Below are positions 36,101 to 48,398 of a DNA stretch of 64,000 nucleotides, piece after piece. The stretch comes from Lytechinus pictus (Eukaryota; Echinodermata; Echinoidea; Temnopleuroida; Toxopneustidae). The stretch lies in the NCBI RefSeq assembly GCF_037042905.1, contig NC_087247.1, positions 36,163,420-36,227,419 of the forward strand. Direction: 5' to 3'. How positions within the stretch are numbered: position 1 is the first letter of the stretch; each line of letters begins with the position of its first letter. Made by a program: the position numbers and the translations under genes. Under the pieces are notes generated by a model. It was not told where the DNA came from. It did no database searches and saw only the letters and a list, made by a program, of their open reading frames with translations.

Positions 36101-36545
36101 TATGGATTTATTTCTCACGAGTTCCAAATAGGCGACATAATTCTCACGGTGTTATCAAATGAAAAATGTTGTTGGTTAATCCCCTTCTATTTCCAACTAC
36201 CATTTGTTTGAGAGCCAGAAAGATGTGTGAACTCGGGTTTTGAAATGCTCCTCGTTAATGACTGTCTGGCTCTCAGCGGACAATGCGTAATTAACCCAGG
36301 AAAGGGTGTGGTCCGCTAAAACGTCATGCATACATGCCCAGGTCAATACCTATCTTGATGGATAGATAAGATTTATCTGAGCCCTGGGATTTGAAGGTGC
36401 AGGGCTTGTGATGCATAGTGAACAGCAAGCTTTAAAGAATTCACACTTCCACTTATTTCTTTTATTTTTTTGCCAGATGAAAGCTTAAGTGGCTAATCTG
36501 AATTAATAAGAGTTGTTAAATACTTGGACTTGTTCTCGGTACTAT
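33131..36545. other. Intergenic, nothing recognised
   Basis: AT-rich. 'Gcatttgcatatatag' at 34069-34084 juxtaposes an octamer and a TATA-like word, but no gene follows. A small inverted repeat 'gagagccaga...tctggctctc' lies at about 36210-36276. The short frames have no recognisable motifs. Confidence 0.5.
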
Positions 36546-37137
36546 TAAAGGAGAATGAAACCCTTGAAACCAGCTGAATCCATATCAAAGAGAAAAATCA
36601 AACAAACATATTGTTGAAAGTTTGAGGAAGATTGAATGAAAAATAATAAAGTTATGAGCATTTGAATATTGAGTTCACTAATGCCATGTAGATCCTCCCA
36701 TTGGCAATGCGACCAAGATCTGTGATGTCACACACGTACAACTCCCTCATTACTTTAGTACTTATTTCACTTATATTGTCACTTTTGTAGAGTCTATCAC
36801 AAGGTGAGATGTTCTCTTTATGAGAGGACAAGTACAGAGGTTTCACAACATTATATCATTGATGAATCGTTTGTCATATGATTAGAATGAGCAAAAAGAT
36901 ATGTTTTGGGGTATATTTTCAGTGTCCAAAAGGGGAGAGTTGTTCATCTGTGACATCATAGATCTTGGTCGCATTGCCAATAGGAGGATCTGCATAGCAT
37001 TAGTGATCTCGACATTCAAATGATCATAACTCTTCTATTGCTAGTCATATTTTACTCAAACTTTTGTTGATCTTATTCTTTGATTTTTCTGCTTTCACAA
37101 AAGCTAACTTGCTCCAAGAGTTTCATTCTCCTTTAAA
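36546..37137 (+). mobile_element. Foldback MITE family B, copy 2 (intact)
   Basis: Ends TTAAAGGAGAATGAAACCC and GAGTTTCATTCTCCTTTAA are inverse. The long arms contain 'gatcctcccattggcaatg' and its inverse 'cattgccaataggaggatc'. It is the reference for the split copy at 14711-17141. Non-coding. Confidence 0.92.
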
Positions 37138-37380
37138 CTTATGACAATTATGTTGACCTCGCATACAACCACTTTGGATAGAATTAGGATATGATTAATT
37201 ATTTCATTTGCATTTTGTTTAATAGTTGAATTTAACATCTTTCACTTTTGATATGCAAATTCTTATATCATTGCACTCACGTCTATTCGTTTTATGTATA
37301 TTGTTAAATCAAACTTTAAAAAAAAAATAGCCAAAAAATGTTTATTGCATTCACTGACATGTAAAGTAGAATATGAAATG

Positions 37381-37849
37381 CCCAGGGGGGCATGTATTAC
37401 TGTACACACGCGTCGCCGTGACCAAATTATTTCCAAACACCCCCTAAACATGTTTTTTTCTCTGTGTGCAAAATAACCCCTAAACAAGTTTTTAGCGGGC
37501 ATTATTTACACATTTTGGCCCCTAAATAAGTTGTCGCCAGAATATGACCCCGGGGAAAAAGCTTTGTGAAAAAAACATACCCTAAACACGTTTGGCTAGT
37601 CTTATAAAAAAGCTTTGGAAAAAAAATCATACCCTAAATACGTTTGACCCCGCAAATGACCATTGACCAGTCTTTCAAAACCACCCTTTTTCTTGAAAAT
37701 CTGTGTTTTTGATACCCTTAACGAGTGCACACGCGGCCCTCGTCCAAAACTGAAAAAAAACACCCCTTTAAATGCGTTTTTTTGGTCATGCGTGTGTACA
37801 GCAATATGTTAATATGTTTGACTGCCACCCCCCCCCCCCCCCCCCCCGG
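37381..37849. mobile_element. G/C-tipped hAT-like MITE (family J), copy 1
   Basis: It starts CCCAGGGGGG and ends in a ~25-base C run plus GG. The exact 8-bp target ATGAAATG is at 37373-37380 and 37850-37857. Subterminal 'ctgtacacacgcg'/'cgtgtgtacagca' are inverse. Multiple 'ccctaaacacgttt'-like words occur inside, as in 45426-46000. Confidence 0.92.
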
Positions 37850-37954
37850 ATGAAATGGACATGATATATTGAAGCTATACTGATGAGATGACACAACATG
37901 CTGTGTGATGTTGTCAGCCATTATTCAATTTAGATCAGATGCCATGTATGAAGA

Positions 37955-38165
37955 TTTGGCTCTTGTGCATTCCTGTGGGGTTAACAACCTTCTACCATTC
38001 AAATGAGATGCATTCATCCTTATCTTGGGAACCTGTTCACATCAAAACATCAAACTAATTTGGGTCTCGTGCATTCCTGTGGGGTTAACAGCCTTTTACC
38101 ATTCAGATGAGATGCTTTCATCCTTATCTTGAGACCCTGTTCACATGAAAACATCAAACTAATTT
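37955..38165. repeat. Tandem duplication, 104-bp unit
   Basis: 'gtgcattcctgtggggttaa' recurs with a 104-base offset, followed by 'accattca.atgagatgc.ttcatccttatcttg' in both copies. Confidence 0.9.
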
Positions 38166-38404
38166 GGTTTGGTTTCTTTTGTTTTCATGCACCATAACAT
38201 CAACATGAACATGGAATCAAACACACCTCTGCACAAGCAAACACATATCAAACAAACATGCATGGGTATTTAAAACCACGATTCAAACCATGTTATTTCA
38301 CAGAACAATCACTACAGAAGCAGTGGCTTGATTTGAATGGATTTTCAACTCTACTGACACATACAAAATAATATTTTCTGTATTGACCCTTCATGACTAT
38401 TTCT

Positions 38405-38795
38405 GCTTGTTTTGCAGCTTTTCAATTCAGACCTCATCAAACACTTTTGAATCCTGCTCTTTTCGTGATGGCATGATCATAACAAGCATGGTATCATTTT
38501 AAAGAGAATCAAATGATCTTTTGAATGACATCAAATATGCATTGTGTAAGATTGGGAGTTGAGATAAATTAATGGTCAAACTCAGATTTCCAAACCCTTT
38601 TTTGCTTGTTTTGCAGCTTTTCAATTCAGACCTCATCCAACACTTTTGAATCCTGCTCTTTTCGTAAAGGCATGATCATAACAAGCATGGAATCATTTTA
38701 AAGAGAATTAAATGATCTTTTGAATGCTGGAAAATATGCATTGTGTAAAAGTGGGAGTTGGGAGAAATTAATGGCCAAACACAGATTTCCAAACT
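38405..38795. repeat. Tandem duplication, 199-bp unit
   Basis: 'gcttgttttgcagcttttca' at 38405 recurs at 38604. The copies are collinear to 'cagatttccaaac' with only scattered differences, so the duplication is fairly recent. The repeated 'cttgttttgcag' would give each copy a splice-acceptor-like site, but no exon is evident. Confidence 0.93.
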
Positions 38796-40125
38796 TTTTT
38801 TGAGGGGTTTAGTATGAGTCTACATGTTCCAAATGTTTAAACATGAAAATTCTAAATTTGTTATGATTAAAGTTGTGTTTTAACTATAGGTTGATGAACT
38901 AACCATCCATATATCTTTTTGAAAAAAAATATATAGTTGCTAATCCCCCGACATGACATTGAGCAGTTGTCCCCTAACTAGGTCATTATATTAAAAAAAA
39001 ATCCTTTATCAATAGTATTGTGTCCCTACATTAAATATGAAAATTCTCAAGCCCATCTGAAAGTAGGGGAAGTAAGATTGTAGTGCCTATGATGACAAAG
39101 GTTTCTATTGCATTGAATATTCATCTTGCAGATGAAGAGTATCGACATACCAAAAAGTCAGCCTTGGCCTTCTTGATTTTAATTTCTTCATCTTCACGGT
39201 ACGGTAATATATCAACTGGATTGCAGCCTTTTAAAAATCTTGGGTAAGTTTTGGATCATTTTTTTTGGTAAAAAAACAACAAACAATTGAGAGTGTGTAA
39301 AGAGAGAAGGGGGGGGGGGTAGTTGAAAGACAGAGGTGGGGTGGGGGAACTCCTGGAAACAAGCAGGAGAAAGAGAACATGGTAGAATGTGGAAGTATCA
39401 AAACAGAAAAAGGAAACATTCCACTTCCTCTTCCGATACATAAATGATTCACAAGTTCATCCAACAAAAGTTGGGCATTGTCTTATAGAAATTGGAATTT
39501 GTTACCATTATGTGCTTCAAACTCTAGATATTTGTTTTCTCAATAATGTTCTTCCTTTTGGTCATATATGCAAAACATTCGCAACCATCAATCTGATTGT
39601 TGTGGAGGTATACATCGCCCAATATTCTGTAACTTGCCATAAAAGAAACGGTCCACCCTGAAAAGAGTTGGTTTCAATTATTATTAAAGTGGACTTTCAG
39701 AAATTAAGCCCAATTACTTTGATGCGAGTCTTTAAGTCCTCAAAAATATTTTTAGAAGAAGTCCATGTTGAATGCATAAGTATATTTTATTCAATGGTAA
39801 AATGTTTGAATGAAAATTATAATTGAAATTGTTAAATTTGTTGCAATGCAATGCTAATTGAAACATTAAAAAATATTGTTTTTCTATTAACATTTTCAAA
39901 ATTTTATCGTTGTACAACATTCTTTATCATTCTCTTTCTGTTTCGGATAGACAAATTTCAAAGTGAAAAATTAAGCAATGAAAAAATAAAAAAAATTGCC
40001 AATTTGAAGACAAAAAAACCTTGATGAAATATAAAAGGATTCTAATAATTCATTGATTGGGAGCAATTAAGAACAAGTTCAAAATTAGATGAATAATTTA
40101 TAAAGTGACAATATTGATTATAGAG
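38796..40125. other. Intergenic, nothing recognised
   Basis: A poly-G run near 39309 and AT-rich sequence. No supported gene. Confidence 0.5.
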
Positions 40126-40483
40126 TGTATATGGACCTAGTTCATGAAACTTGGACATAAGGTTAATCAAGTATTATTCAACATCCTGCCCGAGTTTCAG
40201 GTCACATGACCAAGGTCAAAGGTCATTTAGGGTCAATGAACTTTGGCCAAGTTGGGGGTATTTGTTGAATTACCATCATAACTTTGAAAATTTATGGATC
40301 TAGTTCATGAAACTTGGACATAAGGTCAATCAAGTACCACTGAATATCCTGTGCGAGTTTCAGGTCACATGACCATGGTCAATGGTCATTTAAGGTCAAT
40401 GAACTTTGGCCGTGTTGGGGGTATTTGTTAAATTACCATCCTAACTCTGCAAGTTTATGGATCTAGTTCATAAAACTTGGACA

Positions 40484-41544
40484 CAGTCAGACTGCAGGTC
40501 CCAAGAAAGTGGCTTCTTTCATCCAAGTGATATTCATGACTTGAGATGTTTTGCATATTTAATGAGCTTGATCATCGGTCATTGCTGCTCTAATTATCCA
40601 TCGAATTTCATGAATTTGGTACCATTGTAAAGAAGAAGAATCATTCTTTCAGGTCATGTGTTTGGATTTATTCAAAGATTTTGTAATATAGGTTAAAATT
40701 TTGATATAAAATATGCTACAAAATAAATATTTTCACCTGACAAAAGCTGCTATTTTCACACTTTATTTTTGTTTGAGCCCAAATGATTATTATATCATGA
40801 TAAAGCTGAATATGTATGCTTTGAAATGATATAGGTTTCAAAATAAGAATTGGTTTAATCGGGTCAAGATCACACTTTTCATTTGCCAAGTACATAAAGC
40901 AGCTTGAAAACAAGTATACTGCACTCTGATTGGTCAGAAAGACCACACAATGGCAAATTCCAACGGTTCCAGTGCCTGGGTTCGTGGGAAGGTCACACTT
41001 CCCATGTGGTAATCTCCTCAAATACCCCGCGCCTGTTGTTCTGTGAACCTTATCCAGCCAATCAGAACTCTGGATTTCATGGAAGTACAAAATTTCAGAA
41101 ATCTTGTCTTGTACCTTGGTGGGAAAAGTGTGATCTTGACCCGATTAAAAAGTGCCGCATATCAAGAGTGGCATTGTGAGAAAGTACAGAAGTTCAGCTT
41201 TATGGGGATATAGATATCATTGAGGCTCAAAATAAAAAGTTTTGCACAATTTGCAAAAGAAAACAGAGGAAGAAAATTCAGTTTTGAGGCACAATTTCAG
41301 GCCAGAAATTTATTATTTAACAAAATATTGTATACAAAATAAATGACCAATATGAAAGAGTAACTTTTACTCTATCTGATGGTGCAATAATGTTTCATTT
41401 AACTTGAGGTTAAAACAGGTAAATTCTTAGAGAAAGAAAATCTCACGAATCAAGAGATTTTGCAAGGAGGACGATTCAGCCACGAGATGATTTGGATGAA
41501 TCTGGCCTTTTTGCTCATTAGCATAGGGACCTGCGGTCTGACTG
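40484..41544. mobile_element. 1061-bp TIR element (family D) inside family C
   Basis: Tips CAGTCAGACTGCAGGTCCC and GGGACCTGCGGTCTGACTG match in inverse at 18 of 19 bases. Weaker inverted similarity ('tttcatccaagtgat' against the inverse of 'catttggatgaat'-like sequence) extends inward. GACA lies on each side (40480-40483 and 41545-41548), and joining the flanks restores 'cttggaca.aagagtaatc' of family C. It contains a further insertion at 40859-41144. No reading frame of note. Confidence 0.88.
40859..41144. mobile_element. 286-bp TTAA-flanked MITE (family E) inside family D
   Basis: Tips TCGGGTCAAGATCACACTTT and AAAGTGTGATCTTGACCCGA are perfectly inverse. TTAA flanks both sides (40855-40858 and 41145-41148). 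The interior has two inverse CCAAT-type blocks ('gattggtcaga', 'cagccaatcagaac'). The TTAA target suggests piggyBac-type mobilisation. Confidence 0.9.
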
Positions 41545-42048
41545 GACAGAAGAGTAATCAAGTATCACTGAACATCCTGTATGAGTTTCAGGTCACATGA
41601 CCATGGTTAAAGGTCAATGAACTTTGGCCGTGTTGGGGGTATTTGTTGAATTACCATCCTAACTCTGAAAGTTTATGGATCATCTAGTTCATAAAACTTG
41701 GGATATAAGAGTAATCAAGTATCACTGCACATCCCCTGTGAGTTTCAGGTCACAAAACCAAGGTCAACGGTCAGTTAAGGTCAATAAACTTAGGCCATGT
41801 TGGGGTAATTGTTGAATTGCCATCATAACTTTGAAAGTTTATGGATAGAGTGAATGAAATGTGGACATGGGTGTAGTTGACAAGTCTTAAGTCACTGTTC
41901 AAATGTCATTTATAGTCAATGAACGTGGTATTATGTCATATGAATGGTGTTTTTGTGAATTATTATTTTAAAGTAGTTTTCAAAGTTAGCACTGCTGCTA
42001 TATTAAATCGCGTAATGCAGGCGAGACTGCCAGAGGCGTTCCACTTGT

Positions 42049-42426
42049 TTGTGTATTGTATGTATATATTTTCAGCTAGTAATGGGGTTTGTCAAGTAAT
42101 GTGAGTTTTGTATAGTTAGCTATCTAATAATTCATGGTTCTCACACTCAGTTACACAGAACTCTTAAAATCTGTATACAAAAGGAAGTGATAGAGTGGGC
42201 CACACCCAATCACTGGTCTAGGTTAATGAAAACTGTTTTGGTCTGATTGGTTATCAAATAACAGGAAAGAATACACATGGCAACTACATGTTGCTCTATA
42301 AGTGCTTTCACATCGTCCCAATCACAAAAACAACTGAATTATGAGAACTTGTTCAGGCCTAAAGATAGTTGATGATATATTTCTGCATTCACATCTGCTT
42401 AAACCAGACAAAGTTATTGAAGTAAT
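42049..42426. other. Intergenic, nothing recognised
   Basis: No supported feature. Confidence 0.5.
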
Positions 42427-42432
42427 GAACCT

Positions 42433-42926
42433 CAGAGCTGCCAACCAGTACGTTTTTGGCATATTTAGTACGTTTTTGCAACCAAAATACGACAGTAGGT
42501 TTTTTTTCTCTAAAAATACGATTTTGTTTTTTTATTTTTACAAAATCATAATTTATTGAGAAAAATCATCTCTAGTCTCTATTTCATAAAACTTACACAA
42601 ATATGGTTATTGGATGAATGTAACTTCAGATAACTTGGTTTTTTTTTCAATCATTTTGTTAAAACCAGGATGAGATATACACATGTTTCAATGTTTTTTT
42701 TTTTCATCTGCAAGAGCAGTGTGCATTTTAGCTTGCATGCAGCTTGAGCGCCGCAATGAGCACGTGCACCGCGATTGGAACTCCCTTTTTTTTCTTCAAA
42801 TGTTGGCAGGCCTGCTATCCATATAGCAGTGCGCATTTTATAATGAAATACAGTTTTTTTTGGGGAAAATACTTTTTTTTTTCATCACAGAATACAATTT
42901 TTCATTCCCAGAGGTTGGCAGGTCAG
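42433..42926. mobile_element. hAT-like MITE (494 bp)
   Basis: Tips CAGAGCTGCCAACC and GGTTGGCAGGTCAG are inverse apart from two bases. CAG-led tips containing TGCCAACC are typical of hAT elements. GAACCT is found on both sides (42427-42432 and 42927-42932). The interior has repeated 'acgtttttg' and 'atacgattttg' words. Non-coding. Confidence 0.85.
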
Positions 42927-43059
42927 GAACCTCTTACATGACCCCCATTCCTGTAGTAATTATAATGCATGTTTTCTTCCTTTAAAGTTAAAGTTCTTGT
43001 AATTTGCTTTTACATGGTAAATATAATGTGACATTTTGAAAACTCCTTGCGAATGTTCT

Positions 43060-43560
43060 CATTATTATAATAATAATAATTTCATATACCGCAAATTCGC
43101 AAATTGCCTCTAAGCGGTTAAGAGAAAGGAAAATGAAGTATAAAGGAAATAGAAATAGAAATACTTTGCACAACAAAATGTATAAAAACTAATATTGCAA
43201 TTTACAACTAGTTCTCACCAGATCATGAATAAAGAAATACCATCAAATTGGACAAAAAACACATGATATGATCAATTTAAGATTTAAAAAGATGAGTTTT
43301 AAGCATAACTTATAATGTATTAACACAGTTAGCATTGTGAATTTGTAGGGGGAGATTGTTCCAAAGAAATGAAGCTGCATAAGAGAAAGAATGCTGACCG
43401 TATTGTTTGTAAGAAGTATGAGATCGAGAAAGAGGAGATTGAGAAGCAGAACATAGAACTTGAACTGGCTGATATCGAGGAAGGAGTTCAGAAAGGTATG
43501 AAGGAGCTAGACCATGATATGCAGTACCTTATATAAGTTGGTCAGTTTCTTTCTGGAATA
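43060..43560. repeat. Dispersed SINE-like repeat region
   Basis: An (ATA)n tract, 'catataccgcaaattcgcaaattgcc' and 'tagggggagattgttccaaag...gctgcataagagaaagaatgctgaccgta' resemble a dispersed non-coding repeat of marine invertebrates (from memory, not searched). A 55-codon frame at 43369-43536 lies inside and is not called. Confidence 0.45.
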
Positions 43561-45417
43561 TAACAAGGACTTTGATTTGTCATATTTGGGTATTGAACCT
43601 GATAAGATAATTCCAGGTATTTTTTAAATTTTTTTATCAGCTGGGTGTAAAATCTCCTGTCTTTTACCCATTATCTTGTGTGAGTAGAATCAAATAGTCA
43701 AATGTGCCCTTTCCTTTGTGATTATTTACAGGAAATTCCAAAAGGGCTGAAAACTTTTCTCTTCATAATGAAATCTGACAGCACTTATTCCCAGGAATGT
43801 TAAAAAGTATTAATTTCTATGTCTTACTCCATAAATTTTCATACAAAATGATCGTATGAAAAGGTTTTTCAGGGAGTTCATGGTGGGGGTGATTTATATT
43901 CCTGTAATCTATTTACTTCAACATGTTTATCTCAATTTCTGTTTTGTTGTTTGCTTTTGAAGTCACAGTACAAAAAAATACATTTTGCAAAAAAAGGGAG
44001 GGGGTTCAGAAATGAATCTGAATTATAATTTGTGCAGGTACTTATTGGGGTATCATTTCCCATAGATTTTTAAATCAATTTTTTTTGTAGTATAACATAG
44101 TTTGTAATATCCTGATAATTTCAATTTTCATTAATCCTTTTATTGTTTCTCTTCTTCTCTCCTTTCCTCTTCGAAAATGCTTGTATTTCTAATTTCTTTT
44201 TCCTTCCTGAATTTTGTGCTCATTATTTATTATTCCTTTTCTTCATTCTCTTTCTTATTTTCACTCCTCCCACTTTATCATTAAGTTGTGTTACTGATGG
44301 TAAGAAAATCAGTTGTGTGCACACCAGGTATTAGAATTGAAGAGAAATAAGGGGAACTTTGGCCTAAATTTGAACTTATCAAGGTTTGAATGGTTTCAAC
44401 ATACTTTGAAGTTCAACCTCTGTGACATTAGTATTAACACACAGAAGAAAGGAATCTTTTACTTTCTCCCAAGTGACATATTCACAGGATTTTGCTTGCT
44501 GAGACCTTTTCCACACTCAAAAAGGGAAATCTTAAAGAAACTCTATAGACTGTGTAGTGAGCATGGTATACCAGCATGTGGTTTGTAATGATGGCTCAGA
44601 GAGGTGGGGCATAATTCAAGATAGGCTTTACAAAAATACAATATTGAGAATTATGTCTTACTCATTATAATTCTGTGTCTTCTATCTTGCATACAAACTA
44701 TTTAACATTGCCTTAGTTGAATCTTTTAAGACCATAAAAATCTGTTCTACATGTACATTGTACTTCAAAGACATTTGACTTAGAAGAGGTGTATAACACA
44801 TGATTTGTACAGTCTTAGCTAAATAATTGCTTCAGCGTGGGCAAATACTCATCTTGCAAGTTTACCTACCTGTATGTATTTTGCAAAGTTATTCATTTTT
44901 TAATCAATCTTCATTCACAGGGAAAGAGTGAATTGTCCTGTAGCTGAAGCTTGATCCGGGGGTAAATCTTGCCAGAGCTACAGAAACATAAATTCACATG
45001 TATTTGTTACAGGTATCTATGCCCAGATGAGTTTCTGTTGTTTTGTAAAGATCAGAGAAATGTTACCCCCATGGAATTCAACCTTTAACACTTTCATGTA
45101 GATGTTGTAGATATCAAGTGTAAGATGAGTGTCACAACCTACCACATGCAATGTTTCATCTATTCAACAATCATCAACAGGTATTTTGTGCCCTATTCAT
45201 GTGTAGGTTTTCTTCTTTGTTACAATGTTTTCAGGTTTTTTTTTTTATTGCCAATAATATTTAAAGAAAGCCTCATCCACCACCCCATCCCACTTTTTTA
45301 CTCTATCCCTTGTTTCATTTCTTTTTGTTTAATAATTTATTTGATATACATTTTTTTTTTAAATTAATTAATATAACAATGGCACAGGAAATAGTGCAGA
45401 AACACATATTACATAGC
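43561..45417. other. Intergenic, nothing recognised
   Basis: Pyrimidine-rich near 44140-44280. Short frames without motifs. Confidence 0.5.
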
Positions 45418-45425
45418 ATAATTAT

Positions 45426-46000
45426 CCGGGGGGGGGGGGGGGGGGGCAGTCAAATGTATTGCTGTACACATGCGTGACCAAATTATTTCCAAACCCCCCT
45501 AAACAAGTTTTTCTCTGTGTGCAAAATAACCCCCTAAACAAGTATTTCGCGGGCTTCATTTACACATTTTGGCCCCTTAACAAGTTGTCACCAGAATATG
45601 ACCCCTAAACAAGTTTTGTCCACTTGCTAACAATAACTGTTTTCCCGTTTCCCAGGCCCGTTCTCAGGGTTGTTGCTTACAATCGGGAAGAACCCAAACA
45701 CTTTTCAGAAATGAGGAAAAAGCTTGGGGAAAAAAAAACATACCCTAAACACATTTGGCTAGTCTTATAAAAAATAACCTTTGGAAAAAACAAAACATAG
45801 GACCCTAAATACGTTTGACCCCGTGATCGACAATTGATCAGCGTTTCATAACCACCTTTTTTTAAAAAATCTGTGATTTTGATACCCTTAATGAGTGCAC
45901 GCGCGGCCTGTGTCCAAAAATGGAAAAAACACCCCTTTAAACGTGTTTTTTGGTCATGCATGTGTACAGCAATATATTTGATTCCCCCCCCCCCCCCCGG
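45426..46000. mobile_element. G/C-tipped hAT-like MITE (family J), copy 2
   Basis: CCGGGG tips with long G and C runs, and inverse 'gctgtacacatgcgtgacc'/'ggtcatgcatgtgtacagc'. The interior is homologous to 37381-37849 ('aaattatttccaaac', 'accctaaa.ac.tttggctag'). The flanks ATAATTAT (45418-45425) and ATAATTGT (46001-46008) are an 8-bp target matching at 7 positions. Confidence 0.9.
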
Positions 46001-46626
46001 ATAATTGTAATGAAAATTGCCTTATTTCAAAATGAAGTGGATGGGGAGTTTTTATCCATTAATGATAAAGAGAATGTGAATTTAAACTTGAAATCCATTG
46101 AGAGGTACGTATGGATATAATGTATATTTACACTATTTCTGAATCTGTGCAGTCTGTATGATATGTGAAACATATTGTGCACATGTCTCAAGAATACAAA
46201 GATCCTGATAAGGGGGGATGTCCTGCAATTTGCTGTGCAACTACTCATGGCCTCTGCAATGATTTGCAAAATATATTGTGATTAATTAGTCAGAAAGAGT
46301 TGTAGCAATTGTGAAAGCCCCTTTAGACAATCTCAGTCACATTTTATCAGTGTAATGTTGCCCTTTACATACGCATCAATTTTCAGAGTCATATGCTTTA
46401 TACACTTCATTCCAACTCCAGCTAATTTCAGCTAGGCACCCACAGAACAACCCCATTTTCCACTCAAATGCCTTACTTGATGAATCAGTACATCCATCAA
46501 TTACCCTTCAAACGTTAGAGAGAGGGAGGGCTAATATCTGAATAGTGGAATCATGAGGATGGTCTGTTTACCCCTCTGACTCATCCTAAACTTCTTTATT
46601 TCTTCCTCTTTAATTTGGCTGGACAG

Positions 46627-46792
46627 GCATCAAAATCCAGGAGTGTGTACACTGGAAGAGCCTTTGATACCGGATGAGGCGGAAGCAGGATTCCGTGCCC
46701 CAGTTTCAGGAGCCCATACTCAAAAATTTACTGCGCTGCTTGTCGGATATGTCAAGAATCTGAAGAAAACTACAACCCAGTTGATTTTAACG
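46627..46792 (+). other. Candidate coding exon, unidentified
   Basis: A pyrimidine-rich acceptor (ggctggacag|G) and a consensus donor (AACG|GTAAGAAA) bound 166 bp. One frame is fully open and reads 55 residues, beginning HQNPGVCTLEEPLIPDEAEA. The segment is more GC-rich than its flanks. I do not recognise the protein. The next candidate (48279-48398) keeps phase but reaches a stop after 25 codons. Confidence 0.35.
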
Positions 46793-48278
46793 GTAAGAAA
46801 TTAAAATGTATACCAAGATAGGGAGGAATAGAGGAAAAGGCCACATAGATTAAACTTGGGATTTTCAGCAGTGCGAAAGTGGGATATATTCTACTATAAT
46901 AAGATCAAATATGTGATCAAATTACCATTTAAACCTACATGTCAATGTTAAAAATATAAGCAATTCAGATGCTGAGGAAGATTTCTCCATATATTAGCTT
47001 GCAAGGGGAAAAGAGGAGTGGAAATTATAAAACAGTCATATGAATTTAGGTAAAGGAGAAATAAGGGAAGAAAAGAAAAGAATGATAGGAAGGACAAGAA
47101 TTAAATAAATGAAAGAATGAATGTAAAGAAAGACGGAAAGAAGAGAGGTCGGAAAGATGGATGGAAGGATGGATAGAAAAAAGGAACGAAGGCCAAAGGA
47201 AGGATGATAGGAAATAATTGAAATAAAACTCATTTAAAAGAAGCTGAGGAATGATTTAGAACCATATCAATCAACATGTTAATGTGTACCTTTAAGTTGA
47301 TTTCTTCCATTATCTGTTGATGTGGTTTCATTCTAAATTACCTTCATCCCATCATGATTGCTTGACTGATCATATCTCATTGGTATTCTCTCCACATCTT
47401 ACATTTCTGTGTTCTTTTTCTCAATGACTGTCTCTCTTTTGATTCTCATCAGGCTGATTCTATGTTCCTCTCTCTCACCGTTTCTGTTCTTTTTGTATCC
47501 TTGTTCTTTTCTTTCCTTTTTATGTGTTGATATATATGATATATTAATTGCTTGTTTCAATTACATATAAGTCTATCAACAGCATAGACATAAATAAATA
47601 AAAAAAAATTGCAATGATAAAAAAAATAGTTAAACAGACTATTTCACATCTGAATGAATTTTCTGCCATTTTATTTACAGCGAAGTCTTGGTGTTACTTT
47701 TCTCATGGCAACTATCTTCTCTACTATTTCTAATTAAGTTATTTGTTTGAGATATTTCCAAGAAGGTTTCCTATCTTTATGTTTGTTTCTAAAGGTACTA
47801 GTTTATTGTTTGCCATAAAAATTAGCCTTTTTACAATGTTACTGTGTTGAATGTTTATGCTGAAACAATTATCTAAACCAAAAAATATGAATGACAAGCA
47901 TAGTTCCTTTAATTCCTTTAGGCGAAAAATCATTTCTTTTCAGAATATTTAAAAAATCGGCAAATATGAAGTGAGTAAAGTAATGTTTGGTTTAATTACC
48001 CAAAAATTGAAAGCTGAAGATGACTGAACTCTTATCTTTCCCTATTTCTATGTCTCTTGTGTTATTTCATTCCCACATTTCTGCACCTGTTTCTCACTTA
48101 CTATCTCTCTCTTTCACTCATTCTTTCAATTTCTCATATCTTCTTAAATATATTCTTAAAATGAATTTCCTTGTGATTTGTTTAAATTTTTTTATTTTTA
48201 TTGATTTATCATTCTACTAATGACCCCACCCACTAAAAATATGTCAAGTTCAAATAATGAATTTTGTTTTTCCTTCAG

Positions 48279-48398
48279 ATTTCTAATGTCGGACCATCAG
48301 CTCAACCCAAATCCATCAGCACCCATCTACGTGTGTTCCTTGCTTTAGGGCTCTAGGGTCAAAAAGTTTTTGGAAGAGTGGAATAAAGAGAACTACAG
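48279..48398 (+). other. Candidate exon (possibly terminal or non-coding)
   Basis: Acceptor 'ttttccttcag' and donor CTACAG|GTAAGTAG bound 120 bp. In the phase set by 46627-46792 it encodes ISNVGPSAQPKSISTHLRVF and a few more residues, then a TAG. If used, it could be a 3' coding end followed by a 3' UTR intron, or part of a non-coding transcript. Confidence 0.3.

Larger units (their letters stand above)
40126..42048 (+). mobile_element. Family C transposon, copy 3 (5'-truncated, with nested insertions)
   Basis: It begins inside a tandem unit ('tatggacctagttcatgaaa') without the GTCTCACCTGC tip or CGG block. It ends with the family right end ('cgcgtaatgcaggcgagac...ccacttgt'). It is interrupted at 40484-41544 by a separate element. 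Confidence 0.88.

Noticed and set aside
9506..42048. CRISPR-like array from the regularly spaced repeats of family C
   Set aside because: The units are 160-190 bp, diverged and contiguous, in a eukaryotic transposon.
43369..43536. 55-codon frame starting ATG that looks like a basic/acidic coiled coil
   Set aside because: It lies within a region resembling a dispersed repeat, has no splice or homolog support, and the composition follows from GAGAAAGA-type sequence.
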